A DNA stretch of 64,000 nt from Nonomuraea sediminis (GCF_018531495.1 NZ_JAHDTI010000004.1:620001-684000); one strand, 5' to 3'. Shown: positions 16,175-24,856, numbered from the stretch's first letter. A program made the numbers and translations. The notes: generated by a model from the sequence alone, not told the origin.

Positions 16175-17369
16175 CGCGCCGCTCACCTGGGGTCAGCAGG
16201 ACATCTGGCGCGCCGTCGAGGGCGCCCGCCCACAGGAGCAGTACCTCAACATCGCCCGCGTCTTCGACGCGCCCAAGCGGCCCGTCACCGTGGACCGGGC
16301 GCTGCTGGCCATCGGGCGGCTGGTCGCCCGGCACGAGGCCCTGCGCACCCGCATGGGGCATGACCTGCGGCAGGTCGTGCATGAGAGCGCGGACCCGCCG
16401 ATCGAGCTGGTCACCGAACCCGCCCAGCAGGCAGCGGACCGCCTCGCCGCGACCCCGTTCCGCTATTTCGAGGAATGGCCGATAAAGGTCGCCTTGACTG
16501 TCGATGGGGGATATGTCCGGCAATTCGCCATTGTGTTGTGCCATCTGGCGGCCGACGGGCACGCCGCCGACCTCATCGTCCGGGACCTGCGGCTGTTGCT
16601 GATCCGCGACGCGCTGCCCGGGGCGACCTCGGCCACGCCCAGGGAGCTGGCCGCCTGGCAGCACTCCGAGGAAGGCCGGCGGGTCTCCGGCGCCGCGCTC
16701 GACTTCTGGTCGTCCGAATACCGGCGCATGGATCCCATCGGCCCTCTCGGAGGTCCGGCAGGAGAACCGCGCTTCCGCGAGGCGACCATGCGCTCGACGG
16801 CGCTGGCGGTCGCCTCCCAGGCGGTGGCCGCCCGCGAAGGGGTCAGCTCCTCGACCGTGCTGCTGGCGGCCGCGGTGCGGCTCGCGGGCGGGCTCACCGG
16901 GCAGCGCCACTGCGGCATGCGGGTGATCGTCAACAACCGGCACACGCTGCCCGACGTGGTCTCCACGGTCTCGCAGGAGGCCCTGGTGGTGCTCGACCTC
17001 AAGGACCCGGACCCGTACCGGCACGCCTGGAGCACGGCGGTGCGCGCCTACCGCCAGGCCCGCTACGACCCCTACGCGATGGAGGCGATGGCCGCGCCGA
17101 TGGGTCCTGAGGTCAGGTCCTTCGGGTGCTTCAACGACCAGCGCCTCGTCCACCGCGACGCCCCGCTCGACGTGCCGGCCCGGCCCACCGAGCTGGCCTG
17201 GACCGACGCCATGGACCGCAACGTCTGCGACTTCCGCCTGCACATCGGTGGCGAGCCCGACCGGATGGAGGTCTCCCTTTACGCCGACACCGCCCTGCTC
17301 GCGCCGCCCGGCATCGAGGCCTACCTGCTCGACCTGGAATCGCTGCTGGTCGAGGAGGCCGCCCGATGA
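16167..17369 (+). CDS. Stand-alone condensation-domain protein
   Basis: 400 residues; ATG at 16167 lies within the last codons of the carrier-protein gene. N-terminal features of NRPS condensation domains are visible (WGQQDIWRAV, RLVARHEALRT). The active-site motif reads CHLAADG near residues 125-131: the first His of HHxxxDG is Cys, while the second (catalytic) His, the Asp and the Gly are kept. It probably condenses, or transfers to an amine or alcohol, the acyl group carried by the adjacent ACP. It is coupled by ATGA to the dimethylformamidase-like gene. Confidence 0.82.
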   Translation: MLDAPLTWGQQDIWRAVEGARPQEQYLNIARVFDAPKRPVTVDRALLAIGRLVARHEALRTRMGHDLRQVVHESADPPIELVTEPAQQAADRLAATPFRYFEEWPIKVALTVDGGYVRQFAIVLCHLAADGHAADLIVRDLRLLLIRDALPGATSATPRELAAWQHSEEGRRVSGAALDFWSSEYRRMDPIGPLGGPAGEPRFREATMRSTALAVASQAVAAREGVSSSTVLLAAAVRLAGGLTGQRHCGMRVIVNNRHTLPDVVSTVSQEALVVLDLKDPDPYRHAWSTAVRAYRQARYDPYAMEAMAAPMGPEVRSFGCFNDQRLVHRDAPLDVPARPTELAWTDAMDRNVCDFRLHIGGEPDRMEVSLYADTALLAPPGIEAYLLDLESLLVEEAAR

Positions 17370-19171
17370 GCCTGCACTCCGTCCTCCAGGGCGACTCGCT
17401 GCACCTGCGCGTTCCCCCCGGTACGGCTCGCGTCACCGTGACCGACGTCCCGTCCGGACGAACCGTGCACGAGGAGGACGTGCAGGGCGAGTCGTGGACG
17501 CTCAAGGTCGGCCGCGACTGGCCCAGCTCCCTCTACCGGGCGGGCGACGCCTACGTCGTGGTGCGGCCGACCGTGCCCACGTCGCCGATCGTGGTGTCCG
17601 TGCCGTTCCCGACCTGGGAGGCCTACAACCGGCCCGGGGTCCCAGGGGAGGGCCTCTACCAGTCGGAGCAGCCCGACCGCGCCGTCAAGGTCAGCCTCGA
17701 CCGGCCCGGCGCCGGGCCGCAGATCGAGGAGTGGGAGCTCGGGCTGCTGCGCTGGCTCGGCCCCGCCGGGTACGACGTCGACTACTGCTCGGGGCTCGAC
17801 CTGCACCGCGACGGGCTCGCCCTGCTCGGCGGCTACCGGCTGCTGGTGATCAACGGGCACGACGAGTACTGGTCGTGGGAGATGCGCGACGCGGCCGAGG
17901 CCTTCGCCAGGCAGGGCGGGAACATCGCCGTCCTCTCCGGCAACACCTGCTGGTGGCAGGTCCGCTTCGAGGACGACGCGCGCACCATGGTCTGCTACCG
18001 CGACGCCGCCGCCGACCCCGTCGAGGACCGCTCCAGGACCACGGTCGAGTGGCCGTCGGAACCCGTCAACCGCCCGGAGAACACGCTCACCGGCGTCAGC
18101 TTCCGCAACGGCGCCGGCTGCTGGGTCGACTCCCGCGTCATGGCCACCGAGTCCTACACCGCGCACTTCAGCGACCACTGGGTGTTCGAGGGCACCGGCC
18201 TGCGCGACGGCGACACCTTCGGCCTGGGCGCCCTCGGCTACGAGACGGACGCCGCCGACCTGGAGTGGGTCTCGGGCGTGCCACGGGCCACCGGCCGCGA
18301 CGGCACCCCGCCGTCGTTCGTGGTGCTCGCCGCCGCGGACCTGTCGCACTGGCGCAGGTACGGCAAGGGCGGCGCGGCCACCATGGGCATCCACCGCCTC
18401 GGCGCGGGCACGGTCTTCAACGCGGCCACCATCAACTGGGGCAACACCCTGCACGACCCGGTCGTGGCCCGCGTCACCCGCAACGTCCTCGACCGCCTCT
18501 CACACGCGCGGACCCCCACCTGGGACGCCATCGGCCGCACCCCCGCCGCCCCGCTCTCGGGCCCCATCGGGAATCACGGGCCGGCGCCCCGGGCGATGGT
18601 CGTGTGCGACGGGCGCCTCTACGCCGCCTGCGCGGACGGCACGCTGCGGGTGCGCGACCTGTCCGGGCAGAACCTGCGCTGGCGCACCGTCGACGAGACC
18701 GACGCGGTGGCCCTGGCCTCCCCGCGCGAGGCCCACGGCGGCCCCCCGGCAGGCCTGTACGGCGTGGCGCCCGACGGCACGATCCGCTACCGGGACCCGG
18801 CCGACGCGCGGACCGGCTGGCAGGACGTCAGCCGGGCCCCCGAAGGGACGATCGGGCTGGCCGCCGCCGACGAGAGCCTGTTCGCCCTCGCCGGGGACGA
18901 CCTCTGGCACCTGCCCATCCGCGACCTGCCACACCCCACCTGGACCCGCCTCGAGGGGGCCGCGATCCCGCGGGCGACGAGCCTGACGGCCATGAACGGG
19001 CGCCTGTACGCCATGGTTGGCGACAGCGTGCTCTCCAGGCCCGTCGCCCGCGACCACACCCCCTGGCAGGAGATCGCCCCCGCCGGGGGATGCACCGTGC
19101 TGGCCGCGTCCCTCGGCCACCTCGTCGGCGCCCACCCGGGTGGCCGCCTCCTCTGGCGGCCCCTCGCCTGA
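17366..19171 (+). CDS. N,N-dimethylformamidase large-subunit-like protein
   Basis: 601 residues; ATG at 17366 overlaps the previous stop as ATGA. After an N-terminal beta-rich part (about 1-70), the middle matches the core of the dimethylformamidase beta subunit: VPFPTWEAYNRPG, LLVINGHDEYWSWEMRDA near 160-175, GGNIAVLSGNTCWWQVR and HWVFEGTGL. The C-terminal third (from about 400) is built of short repeated beta-sheet-like segments (DGRLYAACADGTLRVRD, GLYGVAPDGTIRYRD) suggesting a beta-propeller. Dimethylformamidase hydrolyses a formamide to amine and formate. Here it may act as an amidase or formamidase on the natural product. No signal peptide is seen. Confidence 0.7.
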   Translation: MSLHSVLQGDSLHLRVPPGTARVTVTDVPSGRTVHEEDVQGESWTLKVGRDWPSSLYRAGDAYVVVRPTVPTSPIVVSVPFPTWEAYNRPGVPGEGLYQSEQPDRAVKVSLDRPGAGPQIEEWELGLLRWLGPAGYDVDYCSGLDLHRDGLALLGGYRLLVINGHDEYWSWEMRDAAEAFARQGGNIAVLSGNTCWWQVRFEDDARTMVCYRDAAADPVEDRSRTTVEWPSEPVNRPENTLTGVSFRNGAGCWVDSRVMATESYTAHFSDHWVFEGTGLRDGDTFGLGALGYETDAADLEWVSGVPRATGRDGTPPSFVVLAAADLSHWRRYGKGGAATMGIHRLGAGTVFNAATINWGNTLHDPVVARVTRNVLDRLSHARTPTWDAIGRTPAAPLSGPIGNHGPAPRAMVVCDGRLYAACADGTLRVRDLSGQNLRWRTVDETDAVALASPREAHGGPPAGLYGVAPDGTIRYRDPADARTGWQDVSRAPEGTIGLAAADESLFALAGDDLWHLPIRDLPHPTWTRLEGAAIPRATSLTAMNGRLYAMVGDSVLSRPVARDHTPWQEIAPAGGCTVLAASLGHLVGAHPGGRLLWRPLA

Positions 19172-19176
19172 GCCGC

Positions 19177-20685
19177 TCAGCCGCGGTCGCTCCGGTAGGC
19201 CAGCCACTGGGCGTAGTGGTGGATCCCGTAGTCCAGGTCCACCTCGGGCCGCCAGCCCAGCCGCTCGGCGGCGGGCCGCACGTCCATGACCCGGGCGGGC
19301 TCCCCGGCGGAGGTCACCTGCGAGGCCACGGGCCGCACCGCTCGCCGTACCGCCTCGGCGAGCTCGGGCAGCGGCACGGGCGCGGCGCCCGCGACGTCGA
19401 ACGTGCCCGTCACTCCCGTCTCCAGGGCCGCGATCACGGCCCGCGCCACATCGCGGACGTGCACGAGCTGTACGGCAGGCCCCCGAGCCCGCAGCGGCCG
19501 GTTGAGCGACGACTGGAGGACGAGCTCGGCCACGGGACCGCGCTGCGGCATCCCCGGCCCGTACACCTCGCCGAGCCGCAGCACCACGGCGTCGTTCACG
19601 ACGATCTCCGAGGCGCCGACCCTGACCCGTGACGAACCGCCCTCGGCCACCTGGTATCCCCGGTCGGCCAGCGCGTGGACGAGGTGGTCCCGCACGAACC
19701 CCGGCTCGCCCGTGACCGTCACGGACCCGCGACCCGCTGGACGCGGCCTCGCGGCCAGCCCCGCCTCCAGCCCGTCGCGCGCCTCGGCCAGCCACGCCTG
19801 CGCCCTGCCGCCCAGTTCCCTGGACCCCATCGCGTGGCAGTAGCCGCCGGGCCCCATCGTGGCCAGTGCCCTGTCCACCAGGCCTGCCTCGGCCAGGTCG
19901 CCCTCGTGCGCGACGCCCATGGTGAACGCCGTGATCCACAGCTGCGACTTCCCCCGCACCGAGAGCCCGAGCCCGTCGAGGTAGTCCTCGCACAGCACGT
20001 CCCGCCCGCCGATCGCGCACTGGGCCACCCCGCGCTTGAGGAAGGGGATCACCGGCAGCTCGGGCAGCACGTCCTCGCCCGTCACCGGGTCGTCGGCGAC
20101 GAAGCACGGCGAGCGGCGCAGCCCCTGGAAGTCGTTGTCCACCAGGCTCGCCAGATCCTCGTGCTCGGCCAGGCTGGGCACCGCCACGTACACCGGCACG
20201 CCCGCCTGGCGCAGGTACCGGCCCATCAGCACGTCGTCGGGCCAGGTGTCGCCTCTGTCGCGGGCCCACTCGACGTACCCGGCCGCCACCTCGCGCGGCA
20301 GCATCAGCGCCGCCACCGGCGTGTACTCGGCCGCCCCCGGCACCCACCGCGCCCCCGCCAGCGCGCCCATCCGCACGGCCGCGCCGTTCCTGGAGTTCCA
20401 GAAGGCGAACAGGGCGAGCGCCGCGCCCGGCAGGGCCGCGGCGGCCCGCTCCGCCCGCTCGAAGAACCCCGAGGAGAGCACCATGTCGTCGTGCAGCAGC
20501 ACGTGATGGGTGGAATCCGCGGGGACGCTCGACCAGGCCAGCAGCGAGGTCCTGAAGGCCGACGGCCGCCCGCCTGGGTCGGGATCGGTCACCACGTCGA
20601 GCACGTCACCGGCCAGCCGCGCGGCCGCGTCCCGCCGCTTCGGGTGCGCCATCACGGCGCCGGTGAGCCTCACGTGCCCAGGCAT
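19177..20685 (-). CDS. Glycosyltransferase fused to a truncated epimerase-like domain
   Basis: 502 residues. The N-terminal part (about 1-300) looks like a GT-A-type glycosyltransferase: LLHDDMVLSSGFF gives a DDM metal/nucleotide site, and DTWPDDVLMGRYLRQAG resembles an acceptor-site acidic motif. The C-terminal part (about 315-502) resembles the second half of NAD-dependent sugar epimerases (VLRLGEVYGPG, VQLVHVRDVARAVIAAL, GTFDVAGAAP, LGWRPEVDLDYGI). It starts with a degenerate GSVTVTGEPGFVRD and shows no YxxxK, so catalysis by this half is doubtful. The start overlaps the formyltransferase stop by 16 bases. It is the last gene of the leftward sugar operon and ends 6 bases from the convergent dimethylformamidase-like gene. 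Confidence 0.62.
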   Translation of the reverse strand: MPGHVRLTGAVMAHPKRRDAAARLAGDVLDVVTDPDPGGRPSAFRTSLLAWSSVPADSTHHVLLHDDMVLSSGFFERAERAAAALPGAALALFAFWNSRNGAAVRMGALAGARWVPGAAEYTPVAALMLPREVAAGYVEWARDRGDTWPDDVLMGRYLRQAGVPVYVAVPSLAEHEDLASLVDNDFQGLRRSPCFVADDPVTGEDVLPELPVIPFLKRGVAQCAIGGRDVLCEDYLDGLGLSVRGKSQLWITAFTMGVAHEGDLAEAGLVDRALATMGPGGYCHAMGSRELGGRAQAWLAEARDGLEAGLAARPRPAGRGSVTVTGEPGFVRDHLVHALADRGYQVAEGGSSRVRVGASEIVVNDAVVLRLGEVYGPGMPQRGPVAELVLQSSLNRPLRARGPAVQLVHVRDVARAVIAALETGVTGTFDVAGAAPVPLPELAEAVRRAVRPVASQVTSAGEPARVMDVRPAAERLGWRPEVDLDYGIHHYAQWLAYRSDRG

Positions 20686-21611
20686 GCGCCTGCCGGAAGC
20701 TCGCCCGACTCCAGCATCGCCAGCGCGTCACGCCGGTCCTCGCCCTCCCACTGGACCGACCGCACCACCAGCAGCCCCTCGCCGCAGGCGACGAGAACGC
20801 CGGCCGTACCGGTCGACCACACGGGCGCCAGGATCGTGCCCGCCGGTGCCTGGGTCTCTCCCCACCCGACCAGGTCGGCCGTGTGCACCCACAGCCGCCT
20901 GCCGCCGAAGGAGGTGAACGCGCCCGGGTAGGGGGCGGCGAGAGCGCGTACCCAGTCGTAGATCTCGCTCGCGGGCCTGGACCAGTCGATCACCCCGTCC
21001 TCGGGGCGGCGCCGCTCCCACCAGGACCCGCCGGACGGCTGCGGCCTGGCCACCACCTGCCCGGCCAGCAGCAGCGGGATGTACTTGGCGAGCAGCTCGA
21101 TGTTGATCTCGGTGACCTTGCGGTAGACCTCGCTCACGTCGTCGCGCCGGCTGACGGAGAACTCGCGCTGCGCGATGATCTCGCCCGTGTCCGCACCCGC
21201 GTCCAGGTAGAACAGGCTGACCGCGCTGGTGTCCAGGCCCTTGATGATCGTCCACGGCAGCGGCGCCCGCCCGCGCCCCTCGGGCAGCCTGGTCGGGTGC
21301 AGCCCGATCGCGCCCAGCGGCGGCAGCGACAGCAACGGATCGCGCACCAGTTGCGACCAGCCGGCCACCACCAGCAGGTCGATCCCGCGGCCCATCACCT
21401 CGTCATAGGCCCGGCCGTCGTTGATGTCGGCGGTCTCCAGCAAGGGGATGCCGTGCCGTACCGAGGCCTCCTGGAGCGGGGCGTAACCGGAGCGGTGCTG
21501 CAGCGACGGCGGATACCCGATGAGCAGCGCCGGGGGAGTCCCCTGCTCGGCCAGCACGTCCACGGCGGGCGCCGCGAACTCCATCCCGGTGGCGAACGCG
21601 AACGTCTTCAA
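20670..21611 (-). CDS. Formyltransferase-fold protein (methionyl-tRNA formyltransferase-like)
   Basis: 313 residues; ATG at 21611 overlaps the previous stop as ATGA. Formyltransferase features: GIDLLVVAGWSQLV, the loop GLHPTRLPEGRGRAPLPW with the catalytic-type His, YLDAGADTGEIIAQ with the Asp of the DTGEI motif, and a C-terminal domain like that of methionyl-tRNA formyltransferase (YDWVRALAAPYPGAFTSF). In the classical family the His loop reads N-x-H; here the Asn position is Gly (IGLH). It would use 10-formyl-tetrahydrofolate to formylate an amine, here most likely an amino sugar freed by the deacetylase encoded just upstream. A true initiator-tRNA role is unlikely given the sugar-gene context. 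Confidence 0.75.
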   Translation of the reverse strand: MKTFAFATGMEFAAPAVDVLAEQGTPPALLIGYPPSLQHRSGYAPLQEASVRHGIPLLETADINDGRAYDEVMGRGIDLLVVAGWSQLVRDPLLSLPPLGAIGLHPTRLPEGRGRAPLPWTIIKGLDTSAVSLFYLDAGADTGEIIAQREFSVSRRDDVSEVYRKVTEINIELLAKYIPLLLAGQVVARPQPSGGSWWERRRPEDGVIDWSRPASEIYDWVRALAAPYPGAFTSFGGRRLWVHTADLVGWGETQAPAGTILAPVWSTGTAGVLVACGEGLLVVRSVQWEGEDRRDALAMLESGELPAGACLGT

Positions 21612-22297
21612 AGGACCTCCCTGAGGACGCCGAATGCCTCGGCGTGGGGCACTCCGATCTCCGCTCCGCGGAGCGTGGCCAGGGCCGTCACCGACTCCTC
21701 GCTTCTGATGTGGGGGGATGGCCGGTACTGCGACTTGTAGCCCCGCAACGCCACCAACTTAGTCTCGATAAATCGGGTTATGTCGCAATATACGGTGTGC
21801 CGGGGCATCGGCTCCGACGCCCATTGAATTTTCGACATCTCGTACATGAAGACATTCGGCACCAGCCATTTGCCGAACTGCGGCGCGATCGGCCGGGCCG
21901 CGGCGAAGGCGGCGTCGAACACCGCGCGGTGATCCTGGTCATAGTCGGCGAAGCTGGGCACCAGCAGCAGATCCGGGCGCCGCTCGTTGAGCGCGCGCTC
22001 GAACAGGTCGACCAGCTCCCGCCTCGGCAGCGTGTCGAGCCGCTCGGTGAGGTCCCGGTCACCGTAGGCGATCTCATAGGTGAAGCCGAGCGTCTCGCGG
22101 ACGCTCTCGATCTCGTCGAGGCGCTGCTCGTAGGTGGTGGCGCCGTCGAGGCCGTAGTGGTGCATGCCGTCCACGGCCAGGTAGAGGATGTGGACGTCGG
22201 CGCCCGCGGCGGACTGGGCGGCCAGCAGGCCGCCACAGCCCAGGACTTCGTCGTCGGCGTGCGGAGAGATGACTAGTACGCGGTCATAGCGGCGCAT
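21608..22297 (-). CDS. PIG-L/LmbE family zinc deacetylase
   Basis: 229 residues. The N terminus carries the zinc-site motif SPHADDEVLGCGG (family consensus PHPDDE), and FADYDQDHRAVFDAA supplies the further metal-binding His. Family members (MshB, GlcNAc-PI deacetylase, teicoplanin-type deacetylases) remove acetyl groups from N-acetylglucosamine units. It overlaps the epimerase gene upstream by 14 bases and the formyltransferase downstream by 4, so the genes are tightly coupled. Likely role: exposing an amine on a sugar precursor or glycosylated product, which the next enzyme may reformylate. Confidence 0.85.
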   Translation of the reverse strand: MRRYDRVLVISPHADDEVLGCGGLLAAQSAAGADVHILYLAVDGMHHYGLDGATTYEQRLDEIESVRETLGFTYEIAYGDRDLTERLDTLPRRELVDLFERALNERRPDLLLVPSFADYDQDHRAVFDAAFAAARPIAPQFGKWLVPNVFMYEMSKIQWASEPMPRHTVYCDITRFIETKLVALRGYKSQYRPSPHIRSEESVTALATLRGAEIGVPHAEAFGVLREVL

Positions 22298-23288
22298 TCA
22301 CTGCCCTTCGGTCCTCGCGCGCGCGGTAGTAGTCGGCCGTGCTCATGATCAGCTCGTCGAGCGGCACCTTCGGCTGCCAGCCGAGGCCGATCGCCGCCCG
22401 GAGCGCCGGGATCTTGTGGAAGGACTCAGCCTCGGCGTAGTGCGGGCCGTGGACGCTGCGCCCGTCGACGCCGACGATCGGCGACGGGCTGTCCAGCAGG
22501 CTCTTGACCCGCTCGGCCAGCTCCATGATGGTGACCGCGTTGCCCGGGTTGCCGACGTTGATGATGATGTCGTCGGTGTCGAGCGCGGCGTCCATGTGCT
22601 CGATCAGGAACCTGGTCAGGTCGTCGGCCGCGATGAACGCCCTGACCTGCTCGCCGCCGGCGAAGACGGTGATCGGTCTGCCCGCCAGGGCCTGCTGGAC
22701 GAAGGTCGGCATGACGAACCCGCCGGCCCGCGACTGCCGCGCGCCCGCCACGTTGAACGGGCGGATCACGATGCCACGTAAGCCGTGCTGCCTGCTGTTG
22801 GAGACCATGGCCTCGGCCAGCGTCTTGGCGACGGCGTACTCGATGCGGGTGTTGTACTGGGTCGGCACGACGATGTCGTCCTTCTCGTCCAGCACGCCGC
22901 TGCGGCCGTAGACCTCGGCCGAGCTGAACACGCACAGCGGCACCCTGGCCGCGATGCACGCCTCGATGACCGGGGCCGTGCTGCCGATGATGTCGTGGCC
23001 GAGCCTGCCCGCCCTGGACAGGATGCTGGCAGGGCCGACGTAGGAGGCGGCGTGGATGACGCGGTCGACTCCGTCGAAGCCGCCGCCCTGGGTGAGGTAG
23101 TCCTCCACGCGCTGCCTGATGACGGTGCAGTGGGGGTTCGCGTCGTAGTCCTCGCCGTCGATGACCGCGCCCGCGTTCGAGTCGATGATCCTGACCTGGT
23201 GTCCGGCCGCCAGATAGGCGTCCACCAGGTGTGAGCCGATAAATCCGAGACCGCCCGTGACGACTACTTCGCCACTTGGAGCTCCCAC
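22284..23288 (-). CDS. NAD-dependent nucleotide-sugar epimerase/dehydratase
   Basis: 334 residues, an extended short-chain dehydrogenase. The Rossmann motif VVVTGGLGFIGSHLVD is at the N terminus; the acidic end of beta-2 reads RIIDSNAG, typical of NAD preference; the catalytic region has FSSAEVYG and EYAVAKTLAEAMV (YxxxK); the C-terminal half includes RPFNVAGARQ, VRAFIAADDLTRFLI and GWQPKVPLDELI. It most resembles UDP-glucose/UDP-GlcNAc 4-epimerase or decarboxylase relatives. It is the first gene of the leftward sugar operon. The upstream gap (23289-23469) probably carries its promoter. Confidence 0.87.
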   Translation of the reverse strand: MGAPSGEVVVTGGLGFIGSHLVDAYLAAGHQVRIIDSNAGAVIDGEDYDANPHCTVIRQRVEDYLTQGGGFDGVDRVIHAASYVGPASILSRAGRLGHDIIGSTAPVIEACIAARVPLCVFSSAEVYGRSGVLDEKDDIVVPTQYNTRIEYAVAKTLAEAMVSNSRQHGLRGIVIRPFNVAGARQSRAGGFVMPTFVQQALAGRPITVFAGGEQVRAFIAADDLTRFLIEHMDAALDTDDIIINVGNPGNAVTIMELAERVKSLLDSPSPIVGVDGRSVHGPHYAEAESFHKIPALRAAIGLGWQPKVPLDELIMSTADYYRAREDRRAVNAPL

Positions 23289-23469
23289 GGGGCCGCCTTT
23301 CCAGACTCACGGAAATTCGGTCATACGGGGCTTGCGCCACCTAGCGTCGGATTAAAACAGTTTTCGCATCTCTTGTCACCAGTGCCACAACATTTTCATA
23401 CAAGCCGTGTCATATCTGGACTCGTCCGGGTTTGGCGGCGTACGCTCCCGCTGATCCACGGGAGGTCAC

Positions 23470-24273
23470 ATGGCGCGCGAGCACACCTTCACCGGCACCC
23501 ACGGCGACCTCGCCGCCCGCGAGTGGCCCCACGACCACCCCCGCTACGCCGTCATCCTCGTCCACGGGTACGGCGAGCACCTCGGCCGCTACGAGCACGT
23601 CGCGGACTTCCTGGTACGGCACGGCGCCGCCGTCTACGGCGTGGACCACATGGGTCATGGCAGGTCGGCGGGTGACCGGGTGCTCATCGAGGACTTCGAG
23701 GACGTGGTCGGCGACGTCCACCTGGTCGAGGAGCGCGCCCGTGCCGACCACCCCGGCGTGCCCGTCGTGGTGATCGGCCACTCGATGGGCGGCATGATCG
23801 CCGCCCGTTACGCCCAGCGGTACGGCTCGGGGCTGGCGGCGCTCGTGCTCTCCGGCCCGGTGATCGGCCAGTGGGACGTCATCCCCGCGCTCCTGGCCCT
23901 GGAGGAGATCCCCGACATCCCGATCGACCCGGCCACGCTCTCCCGCGACCCCGCGGTGGGGGAGGCCTACGCCGCCGACCCGCTGGTCTGGCACGGGCCC
24001 TTCAAACGGCCCACCCTGGAGGCGTTCGCCGCGACGATCGAGGCCATCGCGAAGGGCGGCTCCCTCGGCTCGCTGCCCACCCTCTGGGTTCACGGCTCGG
24101 ACGACGCGCTGGTGCCGCTCGCGGCCAGCCGTACCGGCGTGGAGGCGATCCGCGGCAGCTCGCTGACCGAGCGCGTCTATGACGGGGCGCGGCACGAGGT
24201 CTTCAACGAGACCAACAAGGACGAGGTCCTCGGTGACGTCACGGCCTTCATAGACCGCTCACTTCACCCTTAG
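23470..24273 (+). CDS. Alpha/beta hydrolase, monoacylglycerol-lipase-like
   Basis: 267 residues; ATG at 23470 with GGGAGG five bases upstream. Features of bacterial monoacylglycerol lipases/lysophospholipases: HGYGEHLGRYEHVAD, DHMGHGRSAG, nucleophile elbow IGHSMGGMIA, acid HGSDDALVP and base YDGARHEVFNE. No signal peptide, so probably cytoplasmic. The last 15 bases overlap the convergent lipoprotein gene. Transcribed away from the sugar operon and probably outside the gene cluster. Confidence 0.88.
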   Translation: MAREHTFTGTHGDLAAREWPHDHPRYAVILVHGYGEHLGRYEHVADFLVRHGAAVYGVDHMGHGRSAGDRVLIEDFEDVVGDVHLVEERARADHPGVPVVVIGHSMGGMIAARYAQRYGSGLAALVLSGPVIGQWDVIPALLALEEIPDIPIDPATLSRDPAVGEAYAADPLVWHGPFKRPTLEAFAATIEAIAKGGSLGSLPTLWVHGSDDALVPLAASRTGVEAIRGSSLTERVYDGARHEVFNETNKDEVLGDVTAFIDRSLHP

Positions 24274-24771
24274 GTCGACATATCCCGATCCGCTGGTCCT
24301 CGTCAGCTGGACCCGCCAGCATCCCGCCTTGGGGAAGACGAATCCTGTGCCCCACTCCTGACCGGGTTTGTGCCAGGTCGACCCGCCGTGCTCCTCGGGC
24401 CCCCAGGCCAGGCGGGCCCGCGTCCCGTCGGGCAGTGCCGCACTCGCCCGCAGCGGTCCGTCGCCGGTCATCCGCCAGACGATCTTGATCTCCTTGCCGT
24501 GCTGGAACGGCGGATTCGCGAAGAGCAGGCCCCACAACTCGGCCCCCTGCGCCGCCCCTCGCACCTCAGGAAGCCCTCCGGTACGCACCACCTGACTTCC
24601 CGAGCACCCACCCGCCACCGGCCTGGCAGACGCGCTCGCAGTCTCGGGAGCCGCCTGGGTCGCCTCCCCGGCCGCGTGACCCGGCTGAGTCGCCTTCACC
24701 GTCGCGCCACCCGTGCAACCTGCCGCCGTCAGCACCACCGCGCCGATCACCATCCACCTCATGCCATCCAT
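24259..24771 (-). CDS. Putative lipoprotein of unknown function
   Basis: 170 residues. A short signal peptide ends in a lipobox (VLTAAGC), followed by a Thr/Ala-rich linker and a compact domain with CSGSQVVRTGGLPEVRGAAQG, ELWGLLFANPPF, KIVWRMTGDGPL and a C-terminal GCWRVQLTRTSGSGYVDLRVK. ATG at 24762 (MRWMVIGAV) is a plausible alternative start giving a more typical signal peptide. It should be a membrane-anchored extracellular protein. I do not recognise the family. Confidence 0.7.
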   Translation of the reverse strand: MDGMRWMVIGAVVLTAAGCTGGATVKATQPGHAAGEATQAAPETASASARPVAGGCSGSQVVRTGGLPEVRGAAQGAELWGLLFANPPFQHGKEIKIVWRMTGDGPLRASAALPDGTRARLAWGPEEHGGSTWHKPGQEWGTGFVFPKAGCWRVQLTRTSGSGYVDLRVK

Positions 24772-24798
24772 ACCGCGCCGGCGCCCGGATGGTTCCCG

Positions 24799-24856
24799 CT
24801 ACGGCTTCTTCTCTCTACGGCTTCTTCCCCGCTACGGCTTCTTCCCCGCTACGGCC
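24799..24856. repeat. Short tandem repeat (17-base unit, about 3.5 copies)
   Basis: The unit CTACGGCTTCTTCCCCG occurs at 24815-24831 and 24832-24848, a variant at 24799-24814, and a fourth copy begins at 24849. The last partial copy contains the TAG stop codon of the leftward HTH regulator gene. The rest of the gap between that gene and the lipoprotein holds nothing else I can identify. Confidence 0.85.

Noticed and set aside
20670..21611. Assignment as housekeeping methionyl-tRNA formyltransferase.
   Set aside because: Sugar-operon context, altered Asn-x-His motif and the absence of a neighbouring def gene make a modifying role more likely.
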